A stretch of 64,000 bases of DNA from Porites lobata (lineage: Eukaryota; Cnidaria; Anthozoa; Scleractinia; Poritidae): contig CALNXK010000182.1 of the NCBI GenBank assembly GCA_942486035.1, positions 653,501 to 717,500 on the forward strand, given 5' to 3'. The position numbers were made by a program, and so were the translations under genes. This document shows positions 8,823 to 20,323 of this stretch, piece by piece. The first letter of the stretch is position 1. The number at the start of each line of letters is the position of its first letter. The notes under the pieces were generated by a model, which was given only the letters and a program-made list of their open reading frames with translations, did no database searches and had not been told where the DNA came from.

Positions 8823-11800
8823 TCACTTAGTAGTCATCATCTTCACAAACTCTACAAATAAAAGATAGAAAAATGTCCTCAGCGTTGCAAAACAATATTA
8901 AGAACTAATTAATGCTAAAGCTTGAACTTTATACTGATGGATCTGCATAAATATGCTGTGTAGCCCTTGTATTTAAAGTTTACTTTGCATTGGCCAGAAC
9001 AATAAAAATATAATAGTTATAATTATTGCCAGGCGTTTTATTATTACTATAATTATTATTATTATTATTGTTATCATCGTTATCATTATCATTATCATTA
9101 TCATTATCGTTATTGTTATCGTCATCGTTATCGTTATCGTTATCGTTATCATTATCGTCATCGTCATCGTTATTGTTATCGTCATCGTCATGGTTATCGT
9201 CATCGTTATCATTATCGTTATCATTATCGTTATCGTCATCCTTATTGTTATCGTCATCGTCATCGTTATCGTCATCGTTATCATTATCGTTATCATTATC
9301 GTTATCGTTATCATTATCATTATCGTTATCGTTATCGTTATCGTTATCGTCATCGTTATCGTTATCGTTATCGTTATCGTTATCGTTATCGTTATCGTTA
9401 TCGTTATCGTTATCGTTATCGTTATCATCATCGTTATCATTATCGTTATTTTGTTTTATTTTATTTGATGGGTATATAGCCTCGACACAAAGGAAAAATA
9501 ACTATTGCTTGAATTGTAACTGTTTTCAGCCAGGCCTGTTAGACTTTCCACACTGTTTGCAATCACCATTTTTATAACAACAAATTTTTTTTTTTTTTTT
9601 TGCGCATTTAGAAACTCATGGGTTACTCAAACTGCAACAAGTAAAATCATCATGGAAAGAGTGGAAATGAAATAGAAAGATGAATTGAAAAAGGCATCCT
9701 TTGCCTCTCCTTGCCGCTCCTGTTCAGCGTCCGATGCCTTGGCCGAACCTCACACCCCCAAATATTTTTGAGTAAAATTATCATGCCGCTGCGCTTTATT
9801 TCAAATGGCGATCTTTCCATGCGCCAAATAATTTTCAAAAACGGGGGGCAACTTTTGCGATTTTCTTATTCACCGGAGTGTACGTTTTAATACATATAAA
9901 ACACCGGAATGTAGGTCTTACCCTCATAATTAACTTGTCCATCACCATCGATGTCAGCCTCTCTGATCATCTCATCAACTTCCTCGTCTGTAAGTTTTTC
10001 CCCAAGGTTGGTCATGACATGTCGTAACTCAGCAGCGCTGATGAAGCCATTGCCATCCTTATCAAAAACTCGGAAAGCTTCTCTGATTTCTTCCTCGCTG
10101 TCAGTGTCTTTCATTTTTCGCGCCATCATGGTTAGAAACTCGGGAAAATCTATTGTCCCATTACCTGTTTATGAGCGACAAAATCAAAGTTCTTATTAAT
10201 AGTGAGATCGGAAGCAGGATTTATTTTGCAAAAAAAGTTGTGTTGTTAACTCACCATCAGCATCAACCTCGTTGATCATATCCTGAAGTTCTGCTTCTGT
10301 TGGATTCTGTCCAAGAGATCTCATCACTGTACCTAACTCTTTTGTTGTGATGGTACCATCTCCATCCTTGTCAAATAGAGAGAATGCTTCCTTGAATTCT
10401 GAAAACGTATAGAACAAATTGCTGCGTTTTTAGTTTCTGTCTTCTGTTTTAGAGGTTGCCAGCGACCTTGAGATTTGAGGTGGACGTCGATCAAACTTCC
10501 TTGCCTCAATCTCATCTCACAGCTTACTTACTAAATATATAATTAATTAAGTAAACTAACATTTGATTTCTATGTGCTGAAAGAAAGCAAGCTTTATTTA
10601 TAAATAAGAATGGATATCAGAACGGTTTAACTGAGCTAGTTTATCAGAAGATAAAGGAGAACGAGATACAAAGGGGAGGGGAAAGCCTGTAGCTAGGAAG
10701 GAGCACGCAGAGGACTCGTGGACAATGCCCCTCAAATAAGAGGCTATTTAAGAATATTTGATTTTTGATAATTAGAGATCACAGAAACTAGAATCAGGCT
10801 AAAGTGATAAATTTTGAATCCACAAACAGGCCGAGAAATCAATAAAGTTTGGCTGTGAAATTTAGAAGCAAAAAAAGAAACGGAAGGGTTTCCATACCTG
10901 CAATTTGCTCTTCAGTAAGTTGATCAGCCTGAAATCATGCAAAAAAAAAATTTTACATACTGCTAAGCAAACACCATACCATTGGACCAATGAGCAGAAA
11001 GTGACTGGCGAGAGGACCGAAGCTATTTTTTTTACAGGCAGCTATACTGCTGAATTTCCAAAGATTTGTTTCAGATGGAACCTAATTGAGGGTTGCCATT
11101 CTCCAGCAATAAACTAAAGAAATTCCTTCACGTTTCAACGACCTGTTAACAATTTTCACTGACCTTTCCATTACGTGACTTGTAACAGAAAACAGTCCAC
11201 GTTCAGGGGCGGATACAGGATTTTTTTTAGAAGGGGGTGCACTCGTCTCTTGCTCTACTTCAACACCAATAAACCACATAGTTTTTTTTTTTTGGCAGAA
11301 TACCAGTTGTATTAGAAAACCGCAGGTCATCTCACGGGGCGGGGGGGGGGCGCACCCCCTGCACCCTCCCCCTAGGTCCGCCCCTGACGTTTTCATTTGC
11401 TTTGGCACTTTTGCGGAACATCAATATTCCTGTCTTCAGTTTAGAACTCTTTACACTTCTAACGGGATTTTTGTGCACAGAGATATTAAAATTTCCTAAT
11501 TTTTTTAATGGCTTTGATAATACAACTGACTCGACTCTGTCCCTGAAAAAATTTTGTTTAACCCTGATTTTCCGTGAACGAGTTAACACTGTAATAAGTG
11601 CTTCTGATTGGTTTAACCAGCCAGTGAGAACCACTATACCCAGATCTGGCCAGTGATCCTTCATCAGAATGGAAATTCTGCGGTCGTTCAGCTTTTAAGT
11701 CATTTCGCGGGAAGCCTGTGGCAGCGTTTTGAAATGTCGGCTGTTTTTTCACACTAAGGTTATCTTCGGTCGTCAATACTGGAAATTTGAGTCTCACCTG

Positions 11801-13596
11801 TGCTTATTAACGACATGCTAGTAGCTTAACTAAATTCAAAGAATATAGGGCGAGAATAGAACATTGTGCAAACAGCATGGAAAAAAGGTCGACTTCAACT
11901 TGGCAAAACCTTGTTCCCGGATTGCACTTGTCTTCGAAGGATCGTCGACAACTCGATGTCTCGTTGGTGATAACGTATTTCGGATTTATGCGCTGCATGA
12001 CGACTGAATAGTGATCTTTTGTAGTTGCTTAAAAACATATGAAACCACAAAAATGGTGACGTTTGGTAAAAGTGGCCGCTGGTTGTCGAAAAGCACCAGG
12101 CTCAGTGTTTGTAACACAATATTGCAAAATATAGTGTTTATATGGATTGAACTTCTAAACCGAAATTTGTTAGACGTACGTTATAGAACTTTATAAAGTT
12201 AACCCTGCAGCTGGATGTTTTCTCAAGCTTGCCGCTGTGTGAGTTTCACGACGTCCGAGCTTAAATGTCAAAATATGAAAAGCCGCAGGGGCGACTCTTT
12301 CGAGTTTAGAGTGTGATCGAGTCAACCGACCGTAGCCTTAAGCAAACGTCTCAAGAAAACATTATCCGGAAAAGTATTTTCGTGAATATTTAATTATCAT
12401 GGCCCAAGTCTTATATTAACTCAAAGAAGTCTTTCCATTTTAAAAACCTTGATACAAGACGTAGACAAGGCCAGGTCACCGCTTGGACCGATTTGGCTTC
12501 CAGGTGAATGTTTTCATACAAGACTGGTTTAAGCCTTATAGTTGAAGATGAGGTTTTAAAGAAAATTTTATACTTCTAGGAATTTTAATTAGTATTTATG
12601 AACTAGCTTCTACACTTGGACAGATAAAAACTAAAGCAAATTTGATGCTACTCAGATTGCACCTGCTCAAAGAAACCACGTCTTCGTTTCGATTGGCTGT
12701 CTGATGCTCAAAACTTAATTCAGTGTCTTTTATGTATTGTTATGTCCTAATATGAAGGCCCCGATGTGAAGTTCAAGGCCTTGAAATTATCTCTTATTAT
12801 GATCTTTTTTCCTTTTTGCAAACTTTGCCGTGTGTGGGTGGGAAAAGAATGACATATTAGATGCAAATAATAACCCTGTCGTTCGTAAAATATTTTCAAC
12901 TACGTGTTGTTATAAAAAATAATAATGAGAGAAAAGAAAACTTAAAAAAAGAAAAATCGCGAGTAACAGTAACAATTTCTGTAGATCGCCACTGCTGGCA
13001 CGTGTTTTGACTTTTTATCATGTGCTCAAGGCTGTAAGATTTTAGAAATTCGAAAATCTATTGATATCTTAGCTGTATGTTGAAAATACGAAGCTTGTAT
13101 CAGGAAAAGTTATTCCGCATAGCGGGCACTAAGCGGGTGAGAGGATTTTCTTTTGTAGACGCTGTAATCAATATGCAATACTAAATAATACATAACTTCA
13201 ACATGAATTACCCGGACTTATATTTCGCTGACACTTAAAGATTTCCCGTATCGTGCTGAATATGCTTGGGCGACTATCTTTAGATCCGCCATTATTAATG
13301 AAATCAACTTCCCTAGTCTTTTAAGACTCAAAACTCTCCTTAGGCAAAAATTAATATTATTTCAATAACTATAGAAGCTAATGAGCGCTGTTCTTCTTGA
13401 TAACTGACTTTCTGTTCTGTACAGAAAGGTGGGCGTTATGCGACGCGGTCATTAGCTTTCAAAATTTTGCCTTCACAACACTAGCGAAATAATTGAACTT
13501 CACCTGCTTTTTCAACCCCAAAATTCACAAATAAACCAGTGCGGTGCTTCTTAAGAATGCAAAATTTATGTAACCCTGGTAAAAGATACTTACCAT
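8823..13596 (-). CDS. CALM: Calmodulin, canonical 149 residues
   Basis: This is the ubiquitous calcium sensor that binds and regulates kinases, phosphatases, channels and cytoskeletal proteins. Exons in transcript order are 13594-13596 (ATG only, donor GTAAGTATC), 10898-10928 (31 nt), 10255-10398 (144 nt), 9922-10164 (243 nt) and 8823-8851 (29 nt with TGA). They sum to exactly 149 codons. The four loops at residues 21-32, 57-68, 94-105 and 130-141 read DKDGDGTITTKE, DADGNGTIDFPE, DKDGNGFISAAE and DIDGDGQVNYEE, all intact. The central linker MARKMKDTDSEEE and Lys116 (counting Met as 1) are present, and the tail is EFVKMMTTK. An intron directly after the ATG and a 31-nt second exon are also found in vertebrate CALM genes. 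Promoter elements were not resolved. Intron 4 carries a 400-bp hexanucleotide repeat. Confidence 0.96.
9055..9450. repeat. Hexanucleotide array (TTATCG/TTATCA)n
   Basis: About 400 bp of 6-bp units, mostly TTATCG, TTATCA and GTCATC variants, lie in intron 4 of the calmodulin gene. On the gene's own strand this reads as dozens of GATAA words spaced 6 bp apart. The long Ser-Leu, Ile-Val and Ile-Thr frames across it are repeat artefacts, not proteins. Confidence 0.95.
10399..10897. other. Intron 2 of calmodulin gene 2
   Basis: Intron between the 31-nt and 144-nt exons. No repeat family or RNA gene was recognised in it. Confidence 0.7.
11204..11386. mobile_element. Short MITE with CAGGGGCGGA ends
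   Basis: The 183-bp element begins CAGGGGCGGATACAGG and ends CCTAGGTCCGCCCCTG, in inverted orientation. ACGTT directly flanks both ends (11199-11203 and 11387-11391). The terminal sequence resembles hAT-type ends, which normally make 8-bp duplications; only five bases match here, so the class is open. It lies in intron 1 of the calmodulin gene. Confidence 0.6.
11600..11727. repeat. Partial copy of the foldback MITE at 5117-5354
   Basis: It shares the ordered words TTCTGATTGGTT, CAGATCTGG, CATCAG.ATGGAA, TCTGCG.TCGTT and CGCGGGAAGCCTGTGGCAGCG with the right half of the 5117-5354 element. The left arm is missing. Confidence 0.5.
11736..13593. other. Remainder of intron 1 of calmodulin gene 2
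   Basis: Nearly 1.9 kb of AT-rich intron, in which I see no exon or clear repeat. It ends at the strong donor beside the ATG exon. Confidence 0.6.
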
Positions 13597-14284
13597 TTTT
13601 TTCAGCAGCTTTTTCCTGAGTTTGACAAATGATTGTTTCAACCAAATTGCAAAGGAGAAATGATTTTTCGAAATTGAAAGACATCAAGTTCTGGGAGCCA
13701 ATTAGCGAAGAGGGCCTTGTGATTGGTGCCTTAGAAACAATAGCAAGCCATATTGGGGTTCGCTTGACATAAAATGCGTCTTTTTTCACTCGTCCGTCCA
13801 GGCGTAGAATTCTTCTCAGTCAATGTCCGGCGATAAAATACTTGTTAAAATAAGTATCATAAAATCAGTAATTGCAGTCTCCTTTACTGTCAAGAAAACG
13901 GAAGATCAGAAAGATCACATGTTCTACTCCAACTCGGGTGACTAGTAAAATAATGTTGAATCACTAGCGTGACCAATTTTAATCTAGATGTCACGCAATT
14001 TCTAAATTTTTCTGGCTTGCTATCAGTCCACGGTATAAAAACAGCTCCCGCAGCACAATAAAAACCTGTTTATTGCGTGAATTGTTAATCCACTCTCGCG
14101 AAAAAGCAAGAAAAAGATCAAGTTGAAAGCAAAAATACGTAATGCTGGTTTTCAGCTTTTTTCCATCAAAAAGTAAAAAAAAAAAATTGGCTTTTCAATA
14201 AATTAAGTTTAGAATCAAAGAAATAAAAGAAGAGCAGTGAGAACTATAAGAATTTTCATATACGAGGTTCTCGGGGAAGGCCGG
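13597..14284. other. 5' flank of calmodulin gene 2
   Basis: This holds the presumed 5' leader and promoter of gene 2, on the - strand. A CCAAT word on the - strand lies near 13720, but no TATA box was found at a sensible distance. A 102-codon frame ending at 13789 overlaps the ATG exon antiparallel to no known domain and is not supported. Confidence 0.4.
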
Positions 14285-14928
14285 TTTGTACGCGACCCGA
14301 AATGATCCCCGACCCCAAATGATCCCCAAAATCTACCTAAAGACGACCCGAAATGATCCCCGACCTCAAATGATCCCCAATTTTTTTCACACGCGACCTG
14401 AAATGATCCCCGAGGAGTTATAGGAGTGGAATGGGAAAACATTTCTATCTTGGGAATAAGATTAAAGCGTTTTAATTCTGTTTTGTTGGGTAACGACAGG
14501 AAGCGAAGACTGTTACTTGTTACAACAAGGCTCGGTGTAAACATCGCATTTCACATGTGCCATATTTAATTCAGGTATTGAATGCGTTGGAAGTTCGGCG
14601 TTTAACTAAAATTAAATTCGACAACGAGACTTCGACCGCGGCAGTCAAATCTCGACAGAAGTTCAACCGTTGTCTTTAGTGCCGAATCGAATTTTTAAAT
14701 CAGACTCGGCACATGTGAAATTTGACGTTTAAACCGGGCCTAACGAGATGCTATTTGCACGATTAAACCTCCAATTAAACTCTAAAGTTCCTTGCAAAAT
14801 TCGTTAAAAAGGAGTTGCGTGTGAAAAAATTTGGGCATCATTTGGGGTCGGGGATCATTTCGGGTCGTGTTTAGGTCGATTTGGGGGATCATTTGGGGTC
14901 AGGGATCATTTCGAGTCGCGTACAGGTT
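14285..14928. mobile_element. MITE with internally repeated 110-bp inverted ends
   Basis: The left end (GTACGCGACCCGAAATGATC onward) is matched in inverse by the right end (GGGATCATTTCGAGTCGCGT). Each arm runs about 110 bp and consists of direct subrepeats in which CGACCCGAAATGATCCCC alternates with a variant carrying CCCAAATGATCCCC. The middle is unrelated AT-rich sequence with no coding capacity. Confidence 0.8.
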
Positions 14929-14929
14929 T

Positions 14930-15895
14930 TATCCAATTTGCAGAGCTTTGTATGGAGAAGCCATGTTGATGTCCCGATGAGGGACGCCAAATGGTGGCCA
15001 GAAACATTTAATATAAGACAACTCTTGAAATCATCACTCAAAGAACTACAGACATAAAAGTCGTACTTATTTATTGACAAAGACTGTTCAGATAGCAAAA
15101 TCCCCAAATTTTAGTCTTGTTTTTGACCTTCATGACAGTACCCTTTTTTTTTTCATGAAGTCTGCGTTGAGCAAAAGCTTAGACATCTTAACGTACTCTA
15201 ACACAAAATGAATAACCCTTCCGGTTTGCAAATTTGTGAACATATTAGTGTTGAGCTGCTTAATACTGCTCAATAGTCCAGTTTCGAGTTCACTATGACC
15301 GCTGAATAAAAGAAGTGAAGACGCATTTTTTTACAGCGTTAGCCTCCATCTGAAGTAATATATTCATAAATTCCAACGAGAAAAAGACCTGTTTATTACT
15401 CTGTCTATTTTGCATGTGTATATTCACTTTTCAAACTCTTACTTGCCAGAATTTCTGAATATTTTACCTTATGTCGAGGCTAACCCTGCATAAATGTGTC
15501 GTTAATGTTTGTATTAAGCGGTAATTATTAATTCGAAACTGGACTACTCCTCAAGTAAAAAGTAAAAATGATTATTTGCTCATACGCAATGTCATTTAAG
15601 TGCGTTCGCTGCAATAAATATTCGATTTTAAGCTTGTTTTTAATTTGAACAGACGCATTCAGTAACCATATTTGGAGAGCAAGGTATAAATGGTTCATAT
15701 ACCATGATAGCTAATACAATTAGAGCTTTAGAACTGCATTATACAATGATCCAGTTTTTAATAATTATAATTATGCTGAACGGATATGGAGTGTCTTTTA
15801 CTTTCTGTGCTACTGGAGCCATTTCGAATCCGTACTGTAAGAAAACTTGAAATCGAAAACTCGCCAAAACAGTTTCTAGTAGAGAAATGATGTCG
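14930..15895. other. Spacer with no recognised gene
   Basis: Sequence between two transposons. Short frames here have no family signature. Confidence 0.45.
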
Positions 15896-15901
15896 TTCTA
15901 A

Positions 15902-17220
15902 GAGGGTCTCAATGGGGTTAACCGATAGGCGTAAAACGGCCAAAAATTTAGCCGATAGCCGTAAAAATTGAAAAATTTTAACCGTAAGCTGTAAATAGGG
16001 TAAAAAAGAGTTAACCGTAAAAGAAAGTGTTCCTTAGATTTGCTACTTTTAAGGAAGGTACTAAACTCACCTATGGTGGTGTTTTTTATTTCCCGGCTAG
16101 TGCGAAGCGCCTTTTAGGTGTTAACCAAGACCTAGGCTCCATTTCCGGCGCTCTATCGGGGAACTAATTTTTTCCATAGCGAAAGTGTGGCTTCTTACTG
16201 GGGATTAATATCTGCAATTTTTGGGAGGTCGTGCCCTCGAAACACTAGTGAAACAGCACGCAGCGATGTCACTGTTTGTAAAACACGTTGCCGATAAACA
16301 ATACTTCCCTGTTTTTCTCCGCTGACGCTACGGTAGACATTGCTATGCCTAGTCCCTGTACGGCGTCGTCCCACGCAGTCTCGGTCAAGGCATTTCGGTG
16401 GCGAACTCGCTCGGACCACGTGACCCGAAACGCATTAGCCGCGCGGAATAATGCGGACTACCAACAAGGCAACGGCAGACAGTCGTTCCGTACAGTCCTT
16501 CGCTATCATTAAAAACACTGGACAAGAGAATTTTGTTTTTGGCCGTTTTCACACTAGAGCTAGAAATGGATCATCCGTCCGAGACTAGCCTGTGTACAGT
16601 CGAGCCCTCCCCACAGACACCCCTTCTCCGATTTTTTTGTGAGGGGAGGGGGCGGCTGTACCAAGGCTACCTGGAACGGATAATCCCGTCTTCAAAAGTC
16701 AGGCGGATTGTTCACTCAAAATTAAAACTATTCCATTTTCAAATTAAGACGTATTACCTATCTGACGCGAATCATCAAACGGATAACCCGTCTCAGACGA
16801 ATAATCCTTCTCTAGTGTGAAAACGGCTATTTCTGTTATAATGAATGTCGTCCCGGCCTTGAGTTGGGCGTTTGCTTGTCTGCTTTTGCTTTTTCACAAA
16901 GATTATTTTTAAATTGACTATTGACATTTCTATGTGTAAAATAATATTAGAAGTGGATTACTTTATAAAAAGTATGATCGATCCAATGTGCAAATTTTTC
17001 AAAAGAATGGCTTATTTTATCCCGAGATGATCCGAAGACCTTTATTTTGATTTAAAAATACAAAAAAATACAGGTTAATTAATATTTAACTTTTTGAAAG
17101 AAAAGCAGTTAATTTTTAACTCTTTCGTTAACCGTAACTGAAAAAAAATTAACCGATAGCCGTAAAAGAGCCAATATTTTAGCCGATAACCGTAAATGCC
17201 ACCACCCCATTGAGACCCTC
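15902..17220 (-). mobile_element. Nested non-autonomous DNA transposon, copy B
   Basis: This is the inverted counterpart of copy A (6318-7691). It starts GAGGGTCTCAATGGGGTTAA and ends CCCCATTGAGACCCTC, and the duplication TTCTAA flanks it at 15896-15901 and 17221-17226. The inner MITE lies at about 16541-16827 and the innermost hairpin at 16586-16669. It is 1319 bp against 1374 bp for copy A, and differences are scattered. Two different, perfect 6-bp target duplications show that both copies were inserted independently by transposition. Confidence 0.87.
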
Positions 17221-17475
17221 TTCTAAGGCACAACTAATTATAATTATGATCACAAGGCCTGAATTCCCCACCTACATCCCAACAACAACCTCATCCTCTG
17301 AAAACTGTTTCCAGCATTTAATAATACTCTGCAACTTGGAAAAGTAAAATGCTGGTCGATGTATGTAGATTAAGAATTCAGCCACGTGGTGACTGCACGA
17401 AATTCAAGGGAATCGATCATTCAATTTTATAATTTGAAAATAAAAGAAAGCTAAGAGGTACTGCATGTCACTTAC

Positions 17476-17551
17476 ACCGGAATCTTGGATTGAGCAACAA
17501 CGCCAACGATCGCAAAAAAGGCATTAAGTCCACGAAACATCTTTTGATCGT
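17476..17551 (-). CDS. Orphan exon encoding a probable signal peptide
   Basis: On the - strand a good acceptor (CTCCCCTTTTTCCCAG) ends just before 17551. Eleven bases later an ATG opens a frame that reads MFRGLNAFFAIVGVVAQS and then KIP, up to a near-perfect donor (GTAAGTGAC) after 17476. The peptide has one Arg, a hydrophobic core of about 13 residues and small residues near a possible cleavage point, as in secretory signal peptides. I could not find the next exons. Downstream on this strand come copy B of the transposon and then calmodulin gene 2. It could be a remnant of a gene disrupted by that insertion, an exon of an unrecognised gene, or chance. Confidence 0.4.
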
Positions 17552-17559
17552 CTGGGAAA

Positions 17560-18099
17560 AAGGGGAGTTTCTGTATTTTTTGTAGTTCATCTTTTGTAGT
17601 AATATCCGTCAAACAGGGTTAACCCTTCAGTGCCATACAATCTTCTCTTTTTTGTTTACTGCCCTTAACGGCATAATCGATCTTCAAAATAAATAATTGC
17701 TCAAGTTAAAACAGAACTGAACAAAGTAACTGCCTTTGAGCAAAATGGAATACAATGTTGGTTATCAAAGCTAAATGCTTTTCAGTATAACGCGCACTTA
17801 ATTACCCTGAAGACGATTAGTTGTGTCAACACTTCCACAGTTAACAATGATGCCAGCAAGTGATAAAATATCTTGACTATAAAAATAACACAATATCTTT
17901 AGTGTATTTTCTGTTGATCCGCAATCGATGTCCTTCTTATGCCACGCCCTTTGTAAATGCGTAGCAAAAGTGTATCAAAACAAATCATCGATTTTCTTTT
18001 CATAGATCTTCATTTATAGAAAGAGCGTGTTATGGTTTCCATGTTACCCAGCCTCGTTCAATGACCATCCGACGAAGCAATCGAGATCAGAGTGGTCAA
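17560..18099. other. Spacer with no recognised gene
   Basis: AT-rich sequence upstream (on the - strand) of the orphan exon. I did not find a convincing upstream exon. Confidence 0.4.
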
Positions 18100-19740
18100 C
18101 AGGTTTTAAAGATGGCCCACAGAATTAAAGAAAGGTATGCGCGATCGTGATGCTGCCAAAAGAAAAGCTATGGCATCGAATGATACACGCGACTAGGCAA
18201 ATTACAAAAAGTTGCGAAATACAATAAACAATAACATCAAGACTTCTAAAGCATCTTACTATTCTCATGCTTTTAGTCAATCTAAAGGTAATTCTCGAAA
18301 AACATGGCAAACCATTAACGACCTTACTTCCCGTCGCACCAACAGTTCAACGGTGAAAGAATTGAAGTTGAATGGTTCCATTATTTCTAATTCTAGAGAG
18401 CTTTCTAATGCTTTTAATGACCATTTTTCAACAACTGGGTCCCGCCTTGCCAATGAAGTTCCACCAAATGATAATAATGATGATTTAGGTTATATCAATA
18501 ATATAAATGTAAATCTCCACAAGTTCAGTTTTTCTTCTACAAGCAGTAGTATTGTTTCCTCACATCTAAAAACATTATGTACATCCAAAGCAACAGGTCT
18601 TGATAACATCTCTGCTAAAATAATGCGTGAATGTGCCGATCTTATTTCAGTTTCTCTATGTGATCTCTTCAAAAAATCTTTGCTCTCTGGTATATTTCCA
18701 GACGATTGGAAATGTGCTAGGGTTACTCCGTTGTTTAAGCAAGGTGATGCATCTGATCTAAATAATTATCGACCTATTTCAGTCATTTCCGTCAGTATAA
18801 CTAAAGTTTTCGAAAGGATTGTTTATTACCAATCGTATAATTTTTTGAGCAATGAGATATCATTTCTACACATCAATCGAGCTTCCGCTCTTTACACTGA
18901 ACTGTAACTGCTCTCCTTGAAACTACTGATCACTGGGCCTTTAATATTGATCGTGGTAACGTTAATGCTGTGGTTTTTCTTGATCTAAAGGAGTCATTTG
19001 ACTCTGTTGATCGTGATATCGTTTTATCTAAAATGAACCTTTACAGAATACAAGGAATTACTCTCGATTGGTTTATATCGTATTTGACAAATTGTACACA
19101 GTGATGTCTCGTTAATGGTTCCCTTTCTAGAATCTGCTCACTTAAATGCGGGGTATCTCAGGGAACAATTCTTGGTCCCTTTTTATTTCTTATTTACATC
19201 ACGATTTGCCAAATTGCCTAACTTCATGCAACCCTAGGATGTATGCTGATGACACACACATCACTTATGCAGATGTTGATGTAAATTCAGTACAGTTAAA
19301 TTTGAATCACGATTTAGGTAATCTAAACAAATGGCCTATTTCCAACAAACGTACTTTTGAACACTGCTAAAACTGAATTTATGCTAATTGGATCAAGACA
19401 AAAATTGAGTAATTTGTCGGGCCAACCCGAGCTCTCGATTGATAATGTTCCGATAGAAAACGTTACCTCTGTAAAATCGCTTGGAATATTTGTTGATGAA
19501 AATCTACGGTGGCAAACGCACATCGATAAATTATCTAAAAAGATCGCTTCCGGGATAGGAGCCATTAAAAGAATTATAGATTTTGTTCCAACGCCTACTC
19601 TCAATTGTATATACAACGCTCTCATTCAATCTCAATTCGATTCTTATAATATTGTCTGGGGTAACTGGGGAAAAACTTGCTTTGACAGGCTACATAAGCT
19701 TCAGAACGGTGTCGAACAGATATAAATTTTATAGCGCCGA
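18100..19740 (+). pseudogene. Decayed non-LTR retrotransposon (LINE) reverse transcriptase
   Basis: Translation in shifting frames gives the landmarks of a LINE reverse transcriptase. A linker with RDRDAAKRKA and KLRNTINN starts at about 18137. TGLDNISAKIMREC and NNYRPISVISV follow in one frame to about 18860. VVFLDLKESFDSVD then comes after a frameshift, near 18970. Next are GVSQGTILGPF and the catalytic YADD at 19242-19253, and a tail with LGIFVDENLRWQTHIDKL. There is an in-frame TAG early on, TGA codons near 18900 and at 19102, and further frameshifts near 19195 and 19350. The 5' endonuclease domain is absent. The motifs fit the CR1/L2/jockey group, but I cannot place the clade without a search. 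It lies in the spacer between genes 2 and 3. Confidence 0.88.
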
Positions 19741-20323
19741 TTACAATGTATTTCTAAAGATCTAAAAATACTCTGAATAGCCAAAAGGTGCTTTCAATGC
19801 ATTTAGGAGGAAAACGCCTTTGGGTGCCCCCGAATTATCATGATTATCATTAACCATTCTAATTTTTTTTATAAATATTATTATTATTTTTGACACTATT
19901 GGATTAAAAGTAACATTAGTCTAGTTGTAAACTCATTCAAATTGTTATCAGGAAGAAAATTTAACAAGATACCTGCCTTAAAATGGCCGAATTATGATGT
20001 CTGTTACCGTCACAATGCTTGATCTCACAATATATATTTTTTAATACACGCTGTCGATCATCAGCTTTATTTTTGTTCACCCATTCTAATATACACGTGT
20101 TAGTATTTTGTTCGGTATACCCCTAGAATTGTGCATTAGTTAGATACAATAATATAACAAAAAATTCAACAGAATATCAAACAACTATCCCTGTATATGA
20201 AATTCTTAAAACTACATGGATACTTGATTGGTCACTTTTGGCAAACCAGTATAGGACAGTCAAATTAAGAACTGTTCATGAAGCAACTTCGAATAATAAC
20301 AAAACGACTGGAAAAAAGGCTAT
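19741..20323. other. 3' flank of calmodulin-like gene 3
   Basis: No gene is recognised. An AATAAA on the - strand at 20066-20071, about 255 bp past the stop of gene 3, is a candidate poly(A) signal. Confidence 0.45.

Noticed and set aside
8973..9577. Long open frames of 155, 169 and 92 codons with Ser-Leu, Ile-Val or Ile-Thr repeats
   Set aside because: They exist only because a 6-bp repeat keeps all frames open. They lie in an intron of the calmodulin gene.
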